Assembly: GCA_910578715.1 (NCBI GenBank)
Contig: CAJTRL010000086.1
Coordinates: 1-12,041 of the forward strand
Source of the DNA: an uncultured Lachnospiraceae bacterium
GTDB taxonomy: Bacteria > Bacillota > Clostridia > Lachnospirales > Lachnospiraceae
Length of the DNA: 12,041 bases
Direction: 5' to 3'
Positions 1 through 5,840 of the stretch are shown piece by piece (the first letter of the stretch is position 1; every line of letters begins with the position of its first letter). A program made the translations under genes and the position numbers. The notes beneath the pieces are model-generated. The model worked only from the letters and a program-made list of their open reading frames with translations. It was not told the DNA's origin and did not search any database.

Positions 1-503
1 TGTTTGACAATGTTGGTTTTCAGTCGAGAACAGAAAAAGTAAAACTTGGAATTGCCAGTATGGAAATCATGTATTATGCCGCAGGTCAACTTATGAAAGC
101 AGGGCAGTCTTTTATCTTGGAGAATAATTTTGAATATGCATCAGAACAAGGAATGAAAAGCCTTTTAGAAAAATATCAATATTCCGTATTGACCATTACC
201 TTAACAGGTGATTACAAAGTGATTTACCAGCGTTTTCTGGAACGGGAAAACAGCCCTGACAGGCACAGGGGACATATAGTGAATGACTGCTATCCGGAAA
301 AGAAAGAGAATAATCTGAAAACCTTAAATGCAAAAACTATTTCTTATGAAAATTTTGTTTGTGGAATAGAAAAAAGGGGATTTGATGCCTTTTGCGTTGA
401 TGGCAGACAAATCAAAGTTGATACAACAGATTTTTCAAAAATTAGTATGGAAGAGTTATTTTCACAGATTGAGGCATGGAAGGAGGAAATCCCGCATGAC
501 TGA
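1..503 (+). CDS. AAA_33-type P-loop kinase/ATPase, C-terminal part (5' end outside window)
   Basis: The frame is open from base 3 through the stop at 501-503, so this is the tail of a longer gene. The ATG at 60 is internal, with no ribosome binding site before it. About 166 residues are visible. The pattern of a buried strand (SVLTITLTGDY), then YQRFLERE, then RHRGH resembles the C-terminal half of small P-loop kinases of the AAA_33/zeta-toxin-like class. In these, an Arg-rich lid closes over ATP and a phosphate acceptor. The Walker A motif would lie upstream of the window, so the substrate cannot be inferred. The gene is AT-rich compared with the GH28 gene that follows, which may mean horizontal origin. 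Its last codons contain the ribosome binding site and start of the next ORF. The family assignment rests on motif pattern only. A predicted nucleotide or antibiotic kinase is an equally possible name. Confidence 0.6.
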   Translation, partial: FDNVGFQSRTEKVKLGIASMEIMYYAAGQLMKAGQSFILENNFEYASEQGMKSLLEKYQYSVLTITLTGDYKVIYQRFLERENSPDRHRGHIVNDCYPEKKENNLKTLNAKTISYENFVCGIEKRGFDAFCVDGRQIKVDTTDFSKISMEELFSQIEAWKEEIPHD

Positions 504-603
504 CGCGCAGTATCGTTTACAAAGAGAATATAGCATGGACTTTGAAAACCGCTTATGCTATACTGAAAATAATCTGACAGACATCGGCGGACTCAAAGAA
601 TGA
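496..603 (+). CDS. Small 35-residue ORF coupled to the kinase gene
   Basis: An ATG at 496 overlaps the previous gene's stop by 8 bases. It follows a strong AAGGAGG Shine-Dalgarno at 480-486 with 9-base spacing, so translation is likely even though the product is only 35 residues. The sequence begins MTDAQYRLQREYSMDFENRL, is hydrophilic, and has no membrane segment or known motif that I recognise. The stop at 601-603 is followed 25 bases later by a rho-independent terminator, so this is the last cistron of its unit. It could be a genuine microprotein, or the surviving start of a longer gene cut off by a deletion next to the terminator. I cannot assign a function. Confidence 0.5.
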   Translation: MTDAQYRLQREYSMDFENRLCYTENNLTDIGGLKE

Positions 604-628
604 CAAATTTATAACAAGGAAACAAAAC

Positions 629-670
629 GGGGCGCAAGTTTAAGAAAAACAGCTTACGCCCCTGTTTTTT
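629..670 (+). terminator. Rho-independent terminator after the kinase unit
   Basis: GGGGCGCAAG at 629-638 pairs with CTTACGCCCC at 653-662 through 9 of 10 positions (one C/A mismatch), and the stem runs into TGTTTTTT. It closes the transcript of the AAA_33-like gene and the small ORF. The remaining 671-738 stretch is AT-rich and holds only the ribosome binding site of the next gene. I see no convincing promoter there. Confidence 0.85.
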
Positions 671-738
671 CAATTTATTAATAAGGAAGAAAGATATTTA
701 CCGGAATTATACCAGAATAGGAAAGGGAGTAAAAAGCG

Positions 739-2340
739 ATGGATAACGGGACAAAAGAGCTGGACGCAATGCAGAAAATCATAACGGAAGATTCCATTAC
801 GTTATACTGGGACAAACCACAGAATCCGGGGGAGAAATCTATGTACCGGATTTTTTGCGACGGAAAAGAAGCCGGGACGACGGATAAGACGCACTACACG
901 CTGGAAGGACTGGACGCGGAAAAGGAATACAGTCTGGAAGTCAGGCTTTTTACGGAAGAAAACGAGAATATTACGGGAAAAAACGAGAATTTTACGGGAG
1001 AAAACGAAGCTGCGGCCGGAACGGGAAATGCGTTCGTCTGCGCGGCTTCCGAAACGATAGTCCTAAAGACCGGGAAGGCAAAAAGGCGGCTCGATATTAC
1101 CAAAGAGCCTTATCTGGCCGTGGGAGATGGAAAAACGATGAATACGGAAGCCATTCAGCGGGCTATCGACGACTGCGCGGAAACGGATGCGGTTTATTTC
1201 CCGGCGGGCATCTATATGACGGGAGCCCTCCGTCTGCACGGCGATATGGAACTGTATCTGGAAAAGGACGCCGTTTTACAGGGAACGGACAGGCCGGAAG
1301 ATTATCTGCCGAGAATTAAAAGCCGTTTTGAGGGAACGGAGATGGAATGTTACAGCAGTCTGTTAAATATGGGAGAACTGGACCACGAGAGCGGCTATAA
1401 CTGCCGGAATGTGGTTATCCGGGGAAAGGGAACGATTGCCAGCGGCGGCGTGACTTTGGCAAAGCGCGTTATCAAAACGGAGCGGGAGCGGATAAAGGAG
1501 TATCTTTCATCTCTTGGGGATAAAATCAAAGAATGTGAATCCAAAGATACCATTCCCGGACGCGTGCGGCCCCGGCTGATAAATATCAGCAATTCCCAGA
1601 ATGTGGTGATTTCCGGTGTTACCCTGAAAAACGGCGCAAGCTGGAACGTGCACATGATTTATTCCGACAATATCGTGACGCACGGCTGTACTTTTTATTC
1701 GGAAGGCGTCTGGAACGGGGACGGCTGGGACCCGGATTCTTCCACCAACTGCACGATTTTTGGCTGTACTTTTTTTACGGAGGATGACTGTGTCGCCATC
1801 AAATCCGGCAAAAACCCGGAGGGAAATGTTATCAACAGACCGAGCAAGCATATCCGGGTGTTCGACTGCATCAGCTCTTTCGGACACGGTATCATCATCG
1901 GCAGTGAGATATCGGGCGGCATCGAGGACGTCAGGATATGGGACTGCGACGTAAAAAGCGCGCTCTGCGGCATCGAAATCAAGGGAACGAAAAAGCGCGG
2001 CGGCTATGTGAAAAACATACATATCAGGGACTGTAAGGCGGCCAAAATCATGCTTCATTCGGTAGGATATAACGATGACGGTATTCCGGCCGATACGCCG
2101 CCTGTTTTTTCCGACTGTCTGTATGAAAATCTGGAAATTGGCGGGGAAATTCTGGAGGTGGACAGAACCTGGCAGCACGATACGGCGGTTACCGTACACG
2201 GTTTCGATGTGCCGGGTTACGCCGCGAGGAACGTGACGTTCCGAAACATTACAATCGTTGGAAGGGGAAAAAATATCGAGCAGCAGTTTTCGCTGAAGGA
2301 CTGCGAAAATATTACGCTTGAGAATATCCGGTGTCTGTGA
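739..2340 (+). CDS. Glycoside hydrolase family 28 (polygalacturonase-type) with N-terminal FN3-like module
   Basis: The product has 533 residues. GH28 enzymes hydrolyse galacturonic acid linkages in pectin by inversion within a right-handed beta-helix. Residues ~10-110 resemble a fibronectin type III module (ITLYWDKP ... YSLEVRLF), followed by an Asn/Glu/Gly linker. The helix begins near GDGKTMNTEAIQRAID (~130). Catalytic motifs are in order: NGDG (D328, equivalent to the NTD motif), EDD (D349/D350, 21 residues later as in characterised polygalacturonases), and GHG (H383). The usual R-I-K motif reads E413-I-K415 here. There is no signal peptide or anchor, so the enzyme is probably cytoplasmic and acts on imported oligogalacturonides or related oligosaccharides. 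The start is chosen by GGAAAGGGAG, 9 bases before the ATG. No transporter or other pectin gene lies in the window. Family confidence is high, but exact substrate and exo/endo mode are inferred. Confidence 0.9.
   Translation: MDNGTKELDAMQKIITEDSITLYWDKPQNPGEKSMYRIFCDGKEAGTTDKTHYTLEGLDAEKEYSLEVRLFTEENENITGKNENFTGENEAAAGTGNAFVCAASETIVLKTGKAKRRLDITKEPYLAVGDGKTMNTEAIQRAIDDCAETDAVYFPAGIYMTGALRLHGDMELYLEKDAVLQGTDRPEDYLPRIKSRFEGTEMECYSSLLNMGELDHESGYNCRNVVIRGKGTIASGGVTLAKRVIKTERERIKEYLSSLGDKIKECESKDTIPGRVRPRLINISNSQNVVISGVTLKNGASWNVHMIYSDNIVTHGCTFYSEGVWNGDGWDPDSSTNCTIFGCTFFTEDDCVAIKSGKNPEGNVINRPSKHIRVFDCISSFGHGIIIGSEISGGIEDVRIWDCDVKSALCGIEIKGTKKRGGYVKNIHIRDCKAAKIMLHSVGYNDDGIPADTPPVFSDCLYENLEIGGEILEVDRTWQHDTAVTVHGFDVPGYAARNVTFRNITIVGRGKNIEQQFSLKDCENITLENIRCL
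961..1023 (+). repeat. 21-bp tandem repeat encoding a heptapeptide linker in the GH28 protein
   Basis: Two near-identical 21-bp units (961-981 and 982-1002) and a decayed third (1003-1023) encode NENITGK, NENFTGE and NEAAAGT, residues 75-95. The repeats are in frame and lie between the FN3-like module and the beta-helix. They look like a length-variable spacer formed by slippage. Confidence 0.8.
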
Positions 2341-2375
2341 GACGGGATAATTTTGACTTCAAAGAGGGATAAACC

Positions 2376-3536
2376 ATGAGTGAGAAACAAAATTATGATG
2401 AAGCTGTCAAGGCAATAAAAACAGCGATATTGCAAAGCCAATATGATGCCGTAAGAACCGTGAACGAGAAACAGTTGATGCTCTATTATGGCATTGGTAA
2501 GTATATATCCTTAAATTCCAGGAACGGATTCTGGGGTAAAGGAGCTATTGATGCCATCAGCGGACAATTGGATAAAGAGTTACCCGGACTTCGAGGATTT
2601 ACATCTCGAAATCTCCGGTATATGCGGACGTTTTATGAAGAATGGAAAATGTTGGATTCTGCTGGACTTGAGAAGATTGCAGAAAATATGTCTGACAATT
2701 TGGAACTTACGAATTCCGAATCGGAAAAAACTGCGATTAATTCAACTTGGAACTTACAAGTTCCAAATTACCAGGATTTTCCGATGGACGCATTTCTACA
2801 TATAGGGTTCACTCATCACAGGGTTATTCTTGGAAAAATAAAGAATTTGGAAGAACGTCTTTTTTACATCAGACGGTGTGCTGATGAACATTTTACTGTG
2901 GAGGTATTGAAGAGAAGTCTCGCTGCAGACGATTACCGTCATCAAGGAAGTCTTCCGAACAATTTTGTGCGGACGCTTCCGGCAGAGCAGCAGGCACTGA
3001 AGGCTATAGGAACTTTCAAAGACGAATATCTGCTTGACTATATCAATGTGGAGGAGCTGGATGCCAGAGATAAAGCTGATGTTGATGAAAAAGTCGTGGA
3101 AAACGCTATCATTCATAATGTAAAAAACTTCATTCTGACTTTTGGAAAAGACTTTGCATTTATTCGTAATCAGTATCACCTGGATGCCTTTGGAGAGGAA
3201 CAATATATCGACCTTTTATTCTTCAATCGGGAACTAAACTGTCTTGTTGCTGTAGAATTAAAGAGAGGAAAATTCAAAACATCCTATTTGGGGCAGTTAC
3301 AGGGATATTTGAGTGTCCTTGACGGATTTGAACGAAAGCCTCATGAAAATTCTGCGATAGGAATTATTCTCTGCAAGGACATGAATAAGTCTTTTGTGGA
3401 TTATGTGATTCAGGATTATACGAAACCGATGGGAGTTGCCACCTATAAAACATCAAAGGATATGTCTGAGGAGCTGCGGAAAGCTCTGCCGGATATTGAG
3501 GATTTGAAAAAATTGCTGGATACGGAAGAAGAATAA
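2376..3536 (+). CDS. YhcG/DUF1016-family PD-(D/E)XK nuclease-like protein
   Basis: The product has 386 residues, normal for the family. The N-terminal half (~10-185) matches the DUF1016 winged-helix-like domain: LMLYYGIGKYI, then GAIDAISGQL, then FTSRNLRYMRTFYEEW. The C-terminal half is a PD-(D/E)XK nuclease fold with D279 (QYIDLLFF), E294 and K296 (VAVELKRGKF), followed by a Gln-rich helix (GQLQGYL), so the catalytic residues are present. Members are often called YhcG and occur near restriction-modification or mobile DNA. Their substrates are poorly defined, and a role in DNA processing or defence is inference. The gene lies 35 bases after the GH28 stop with no terminator between, and has its own terminator downstream. 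It is AT-richer than its neighbours, which suggests an acquired cargo gene. AAAGAGGG precedes the ATG. No partner methylase or specificity gene is visible. Confidence 0.88.
   Translation: MSEKQNYDEAVKAIKTAILQSQYDAVRTVNEKQLMLYYGIGKYISLNSRNGFWGKGAIDAISGQLDKELPGLRGFTSRNLRYMRTFYEEWKMLDSAGLEKIAENMSDNLELTNSESEKTAINSTWNLQVPNYQDFPMDAFLHIGFTHHRVILGKIKNLEERLFYIRRCADEHFTVEVLKRSLAADDYRHQGSLPNNFVRTLPAEQQALKAIGTFKDEYLLDYINVEELDARDKADVDEKVVENAIIHNVKNFILTFGKDFAFIRNQYHLDAFGEEQYIDLLFFNRELNCLVAVELKRGKFKTSYLGQLQGYLSVLDGFERKPHENSAIGIILCKDMNKSFVDYVIQDYTKPMGVATYKTSKDMSEELRKALPDIEDLKKLLDTEEE
2698..2766 (+). repeat. Duplicated motif and palindrome inside the nuclease gene
   Basis: The 18-mer TTGGAACTTACGAATTCC at 2699-2716 recurs as TTGGAACTTACAAGTTCC at 2747-2764 (16/18 identical). 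The second copy extends to a perfect inverted repeat, TTGGAACTT-AC-AAGTTCCAA, at 2747-2766. It falls in the linker between the two protein domains, encoding NLELTNSE and NLQVPN. It looks like a small internal duplication. Confidence 0.65.
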
Positions 3537-3544
3537 TGCGAAAA

Positions 3545-3585
3545 CCCCCGAAACTGTGCTCATACAGTTCCGGGGGCTTTCTTTT
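3545..3585 (+). terminator. Strong rho-independent terminator after the nuclease gene
   Basis: CCCCCGAAACTGT at 3545-3557 pairs with ACAGTTCCGGGGG at 3564-3576 (12 of 13 positions), loop GCTCAT, followed by CTTTCTTTT. It starts 8 bases after the nuclease stop codon, so it separates the nuclease unit from the palindrome and the SEC-C gene. Confidence 0.92.
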
Positions 3586-3693
3586 AGGGGAGGATAAGTA
3601 TTTCCTTATCTTTTGACTAATAACATTATTGCCCGCTTCCGGAAGATTATACAGGAAGCAGAAAAAATTTTAAAAAAATTTCTGATTCGGAAA

Positions 3694-3870
3694 ATGGTTC
3701 AGCCGCAACCCGGACAGAGCATTGTTCTCTTCGGAGGCGCGCTTGCGCTCCGCTAAGAATGTAGCGGTACTAAGGATTTTGAGCAGCAGGCACCTCAAAA
3801 TCCAAGTGCCGACATTCTTACAGGGCCTCCGCCAGAGAACAATGCTCTGTCCGGGCTGCGGCTGAACCAT
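3694..3870. repeat. 177-nt nested palindrome (large imperfect inverted repeat)
   Basis: This lies in the gene-free stretch 3586-4021. The outer arms 3694-3730 and 3834-3870 are complementary at 36 of 37 positions. Inside are paired blocks 3732-3738/3825-3831 (CGGAGGC), 3754-3762/3812-3820 (TAAGAATGT), 3765-3771/3805-3811 (one wobble) and 3774-3783/3794-3803 (GGATTTTGAG), with loop CAGCAGGCAC. A local hairpin at 3733-3751 can compete with the second block. About 70 base pairs form in all. ATTCGGAAA occurs directly on both sides (3685-3693 and 3877-3885), which could be a target-site duplication. There is no coding capacity beyond chance frames and no U-run at the end. It could be a transposase-less (MITE-like) element, a dispersed palindromic repeat, or a structured RNA on either strand. 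Confidence 0.85.
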
Positions 3871-3910
3871 CAGGCCATTCGGAAATTTCTGTAAAATCTT
3901 TATTTTGAAA

Positions 3911-3939
3911 TTTACATTTCCTATAAGTTGTTATATACT
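3911..3939 (+). promoter_or_regulatory. Sigma-A-type promoter for the SEC-C gene
   Basis: TTTACA (3911-3916) and TATACT (3934-3939) are separated by 17 bases, with an AT-rich surround. Transcription would begin near 3946, giving a leader of about 75 nt before the SEC-C start codon. It lies directly downstream of the palindrome. Confidence 0.7.
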
Positions 3940-3947
3940 ATTGTGGA

Positions 3948-4014
3948 GCAACAAGATGTTGCGGTATCTTCAATGATTAATTGAGCGTCTGCCGAAGCAG
4001 ACAGATGGGAGTAA
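3948..4014 (+). promoter_or_regulatory. Structured 5' leader of the SEC-C gene, with copy 1 of a repeated hairpin-SD element
   Basis: Three hairpins can form in tandem: GCAACA-AGA-TGTTGC (3948-3962), TCAAT-GATTA-ATTGA (3970-3984) and GTCTGC-CGAA-GCAGAC (3987-4002). Directly after the third comes AGATGGGAGTAA, which contains the Shine-Dalgarno GGGAG (4007-4011), 10 bases before the ATG. The part 3981-4014 matches 5303-5336 at 31 of 34 positions. Loop bases AAGAT (3953-3957) are complementary to ATCTT (3966-3970), so a pseudoknot is an alternative fold. I know of no named riboswitch with this consensus. Confidence 0.65.
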
Positions 4015-4021
4015 GATTGAC

Positions 4022-4528
4022 ATGGCATTATTGAATCAGTGGCGCGATATGGCATATTCGGAAACGGCTGACAAGGGAGAGCTTCAAAGGCTCTGGGCCG
4101 ATTATTTTCAGAAGGAAAAGGAGATTTATGCGCAGCTTCTGAAAAATCCCGACGAAGTGGTAGAAGGAACCGTGAAAGAACTGGCGGAGAAGTATGGCAT
4201 CGACGTGATGACGATGGTCGGTTTTCTGGACGGCATTAATGACAGTCTGAAAGAGGCTAATCCGATTGAAGAGATGGAAGAAGACACAAAAGTCAGTCTT
4301 GGTTTTGAAAAAGAGCTTCTATATAAGAATATGGTAGCGGCAGACGCCGACTGGCTGTACGGGCTGGAAGAGTGGAACGATATATTTGACGAGGAGACAA
4401 GAAAAAAATTATATAAGGAACAGAAGGAGTCTACTACGATTCACAAGGGCCCCAAAGTTTATCCGAATGACCCCTGTCCGTGTGGAAGTGGTAAAAAGTA
4501 TAAAAAATGTTGTGGAAAAAACGCATAA
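4022..4528 (+). CDS. SEC-C metal-binding motif protein
   Basis: The product has 168 residues and probably lies in the cytoplasm. The C-terminus carries a full SEC-C motif, PCPCGSGKKYKKCC (C152, C154, C163, C164). This is the zinc-binding tail known from SecA, where it contacts SecB and ribosomes, and from many small stand-alone proteins. The preceding ~145 residues are acidic and helical (RDMAYSETADKG ... LEEWNDIF) with no recognised catalytic motif. Their role is unknown. Similar small SEC-C proteins are common in clostridial genomes. The gene is first in its unit: a promoter is at 3911-3939 and a structured leader precedes the ATG. The final 22 bases overlap the start of the CAP lipoprotein gene, suggesting translational coupling. 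Zinc binding follows from the family. Any role in translation or protein export is inference. Confidence 0.87.
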   Translation: MALLNQWRDMAYSETADKGELQRLWADYFQKEKEIYAQLLKNPDEVVEGTVKELAEKYGIDVMTMVGFLDGINDSLKEANPIEEMEEDTKVSLGFEKELLYKNMVAADADWLYGLEEWNDIFDEETRKKLYKEQKESTTIHKGPKVYPNDPCPCGSGKKYKKCCGKNA

Positions 4529-5289
4529 AAAAACGGGAAAAGAATATAAAGTTTAGAAAGTATGTTTTTCTTGCGGGGCTGATGGCGCTTAGCGCGGCGG
4601 GATGCGGATGGAGACGGGCGGGAACGGAGCCGGAGGATTCTTCCATTGTGCGTCAGTTCATTATCGGGCCGGAAGAAGAGGCCGTATATCTTGTATCCGC
4701 CGCGGAAGAAGCGGGCATACAGGATGAAGGTTCCGCGTTGGAGAGCGGGTCCACACAGGAAAACATTTCTAAAACGGAGAACGGTTCCGTTCAGGAGAAC
4801 GTTTCCAAACCGGGAGACGGCGCGGCCCAGGAGAACGTTTCCGAAGCGGAAAAAGACGCTTCACCGGAAGAAAATTCCGGGTCGGAAGAGGAGACTGTGC
4901 AGACCGTTTCAGGGAATGCCGCCGAAGGTTTGTCGGAGGAAGCGAATGAGGTACTTGCCAAAGTAAATCAGGCGAGACTGGAAATCGGACTGTCGGAGCT
5001 TGTCTGGAGCGATGAGCTGGCTGCTGCGGCGGAAATCCGGGCACAGGAGATTCATCAGGCATTTTCTCACACGAGGCCCGACGGAAGTCCCTGGTGGACG
5101 GTGGACAGTGAGAATATCTATGGAGAAAATATCGCGAAAGGTTATCAGAGCGCGGACAGTGTCGTAGAGGCTTGGATGGAGTCCACCGACCACAAAGAAA
5201 ATATTTTATATTCCGGCTTTGAAACGATTGGAATTGCGGTCTATAACGTGGACGGAAAATGGTATTGGGCACAGGAGTTTGGCTACTGA
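4507..5289 (+). CDS. CAP-domain (SCP/PR-1-like) putative lipoprotein
   Basis: The product has 260 residues. A very basic N-terminus (KKRIKKREKNIKFRK) leads into a hydrophobic stretch ending ALSAAGC, a permissive lipobox with C33 as the lipidated residue, so the mature protein is probably tethered outside the membrane. Residues ~40-142 are an acidic, Ser/Asn/Glu-rich spacer with three 12-residue repeats. A CAP domain follows (~145-260): VNQARLEIGL, FSHTRPDG with H188, GENIAKG with E207, DHKENIL with H229, and a closing YWAQEFG. The His/Glu pattern of CAP cavities is present. Bacterial CAP proteins are often cell-wall-associated or sporulation-linked (YkwD-like), with mostly unknown activity. 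The ATG lies inside the SEC-C gene (22-base overlap) and has no strong ribosome binding site, so coupling is likely. The only later in-frame ATG (4582) would remove most of the signal peptide. Confidence 0.85.
   Translation: MLWKKRIKKREKNIKFRKYVFLAGLMALSAAGCGWRRAGTEPEDSSIVRQFIIGPEEEAVYLVSAAEEAGIQDEGSALESGSTQENISKTENGSVQENVSKPGDGAAQENVSEAEKDASPEENSGSEEETVQTVSGNAAEGLSEEANEVLAKVNQARLEIGLSELVWSDELAAAAEIRAQEIHQAFSHTRPDGSPWWTVDSENIYGENIAKGYQSADSVVEAWMESTDHKENILYSGFETIGIAVYNVDGKWYWAQEFGY
4747..4854 (+). repeat. Three 36-bp tandem repeats in the CAP lipoprotein spacer
   Basis: Units at 4747-4782, 4783-4818 and 4819-4854 encode GSTQENISKTEN, GSVQENVSKPGD and GAAQENVSEAEK (residues 81-116). The QEN(I/V)S core is kept in all three. 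They form a hydrophilic stalk between the lipid anchor and the CAP domain, and are likely to vary in copy number between strains. Confidence 0.8.
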
Positions 5290-5302
5290 GCCCGTTTTGG
5301 CG

Positions 5303-5336
5303 TTGAGTGCCTGCCGAAGCAGGCAGATGGGAGTAA
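5303..5336 (+). promoter_or_regulatory. Copy 2 of the repeated hairpin-SD leader element
   Basis: TTGAG, then GCCTGC-CGAA-GCAGGC (5309-5324), then AGATGGGAGTAA. It matches 3981-4014 except at three positions. Two of the differences are partners in the stem (T-A in copy 1, C-G here), so pairing is conserved. The third lets the stem gain one T-A pair (5308/5325) in this copy. GGGAG (5329-5333) is only 4 bases before the ATG at 5338. The element sits in the 48-base gap between the CAP and C_GCAxxG_C_C genes. I see no promoter there. Confidence 0.65.
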
Positions 5337-5337
5337 A

Positions 5338-5820
5338 ATGGAAACAGGAGTACCGGAACCGGGAAAATCAAGAGTCGGCTATGCGGACAGCCTCTTTCGA
5401 AGCGGCTATAACTGTGCGCAGTCGGTGTTCGCGGCTTACGCCGATTTGTTTGGAATGGACCACCGGATGGCGCTGAAAATGTCAGGCGCGATGGGAGGCG
5501 GCGTCGGCCGGATGCGGGAAATCTGCGGCGCGGTCTCGGCAATGGCAATGCTCGCGGGATTGAAAGAAGGAAACGACGACCCGGAGAATGAAGAGGCGAA
5601 AGCGCATATCTACGCGCTGGTGCGCGATATGAGCGGAAGGTTCAAAGAAAAAGAAGGCTCGCTTATCTGCCGGGAGCTTCTGGGAATCGAAGGGATGGAA
5701 GAAAGCGCAAAACCGACGGTGCGCACGCCTGAGTTTTATGCAACGCGGCCCTGTGCAAGACTGATTGCGGAAGCGGCGGAAATCATCGAAGAGGTTCTTC
5801 TGGAAAGAGAACACGAATAG
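5338..5820 (+). CDS. C_GCAxxG_C_C family (putative redox) protein
   Basis: The product has 160 residues, typical for the family. The four signature cysteines are present: C26 in GYNCAQSV, C63 in REICGAVSAM after the Gly-rich MGGGVGRM, C111 in LICRELLG, and C139 in RPCARLIAEA. The family is named for this cysteine spacing. It is annotated as a probable redox or metal-binding protein, but the biochemical role is not established. In this copy the CGAxxG core reads CGAVSA, with alanine at the expected glycine, which is probably tolerated. The protein is soluble with no signal peptide. It follows a hairpin-SD leader almost identical to the one before the SEC-C gene and is followed after 20 bases by the small membrane protein gene, so the three genes through thrS may share a transcript. 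Confidence 0.88.
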   Translation: METGVPEPGKSRVGYADSLFRSGYNCAQSVFAAYADLFGMDHRMALKMSGAMGGGVGRMREICGAVSAMAMLAGLKEGNDDPENEEAKAHIYALVRDMSGRFKEKEGSLICRELLGIEGMEESAKPTVRTPEFYATRPCARLIAEAAEIIEEVLLEREHE

Positions 5821-5840
5821 AAAGGACGGGAGGAAATATA

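Noticed and set aside
1507..2199. 230-residue minus-strand open frame opposite the GH28 gene
   Set aside because: It is antisense to a gene with intact catalytic motifs, with no recognisable domain and no ribosome binding site, so it is a shadow frame.
3635..3659. Small palindrome CTTCCGGAAG with GCTTCC/GGAAGC repeats
   Set aside because: It is short, has no T-run and no clear relation to the large palindrome or to a gene, and could be chance.
3670..3870. Minus-strand 66-residue open frame inside the palindrome
   Set aside because: It lies wholly within the inverted repeat, has no ribosome binding site, and its composition is explained by the palindrome.
4747..4854. CRISPR-like repeats
   Set aside because: There are three contiguous in-frame units with no spacers, so they are protein-coding tandem repeats.
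4769..5548. 259-residue minus-strand frame across the CAP and C_GCAxxG genes
   Set aside because: It is a Pro/Arg-rich low-complexity shadow crossing two well-supported genes and their intergenic leader.
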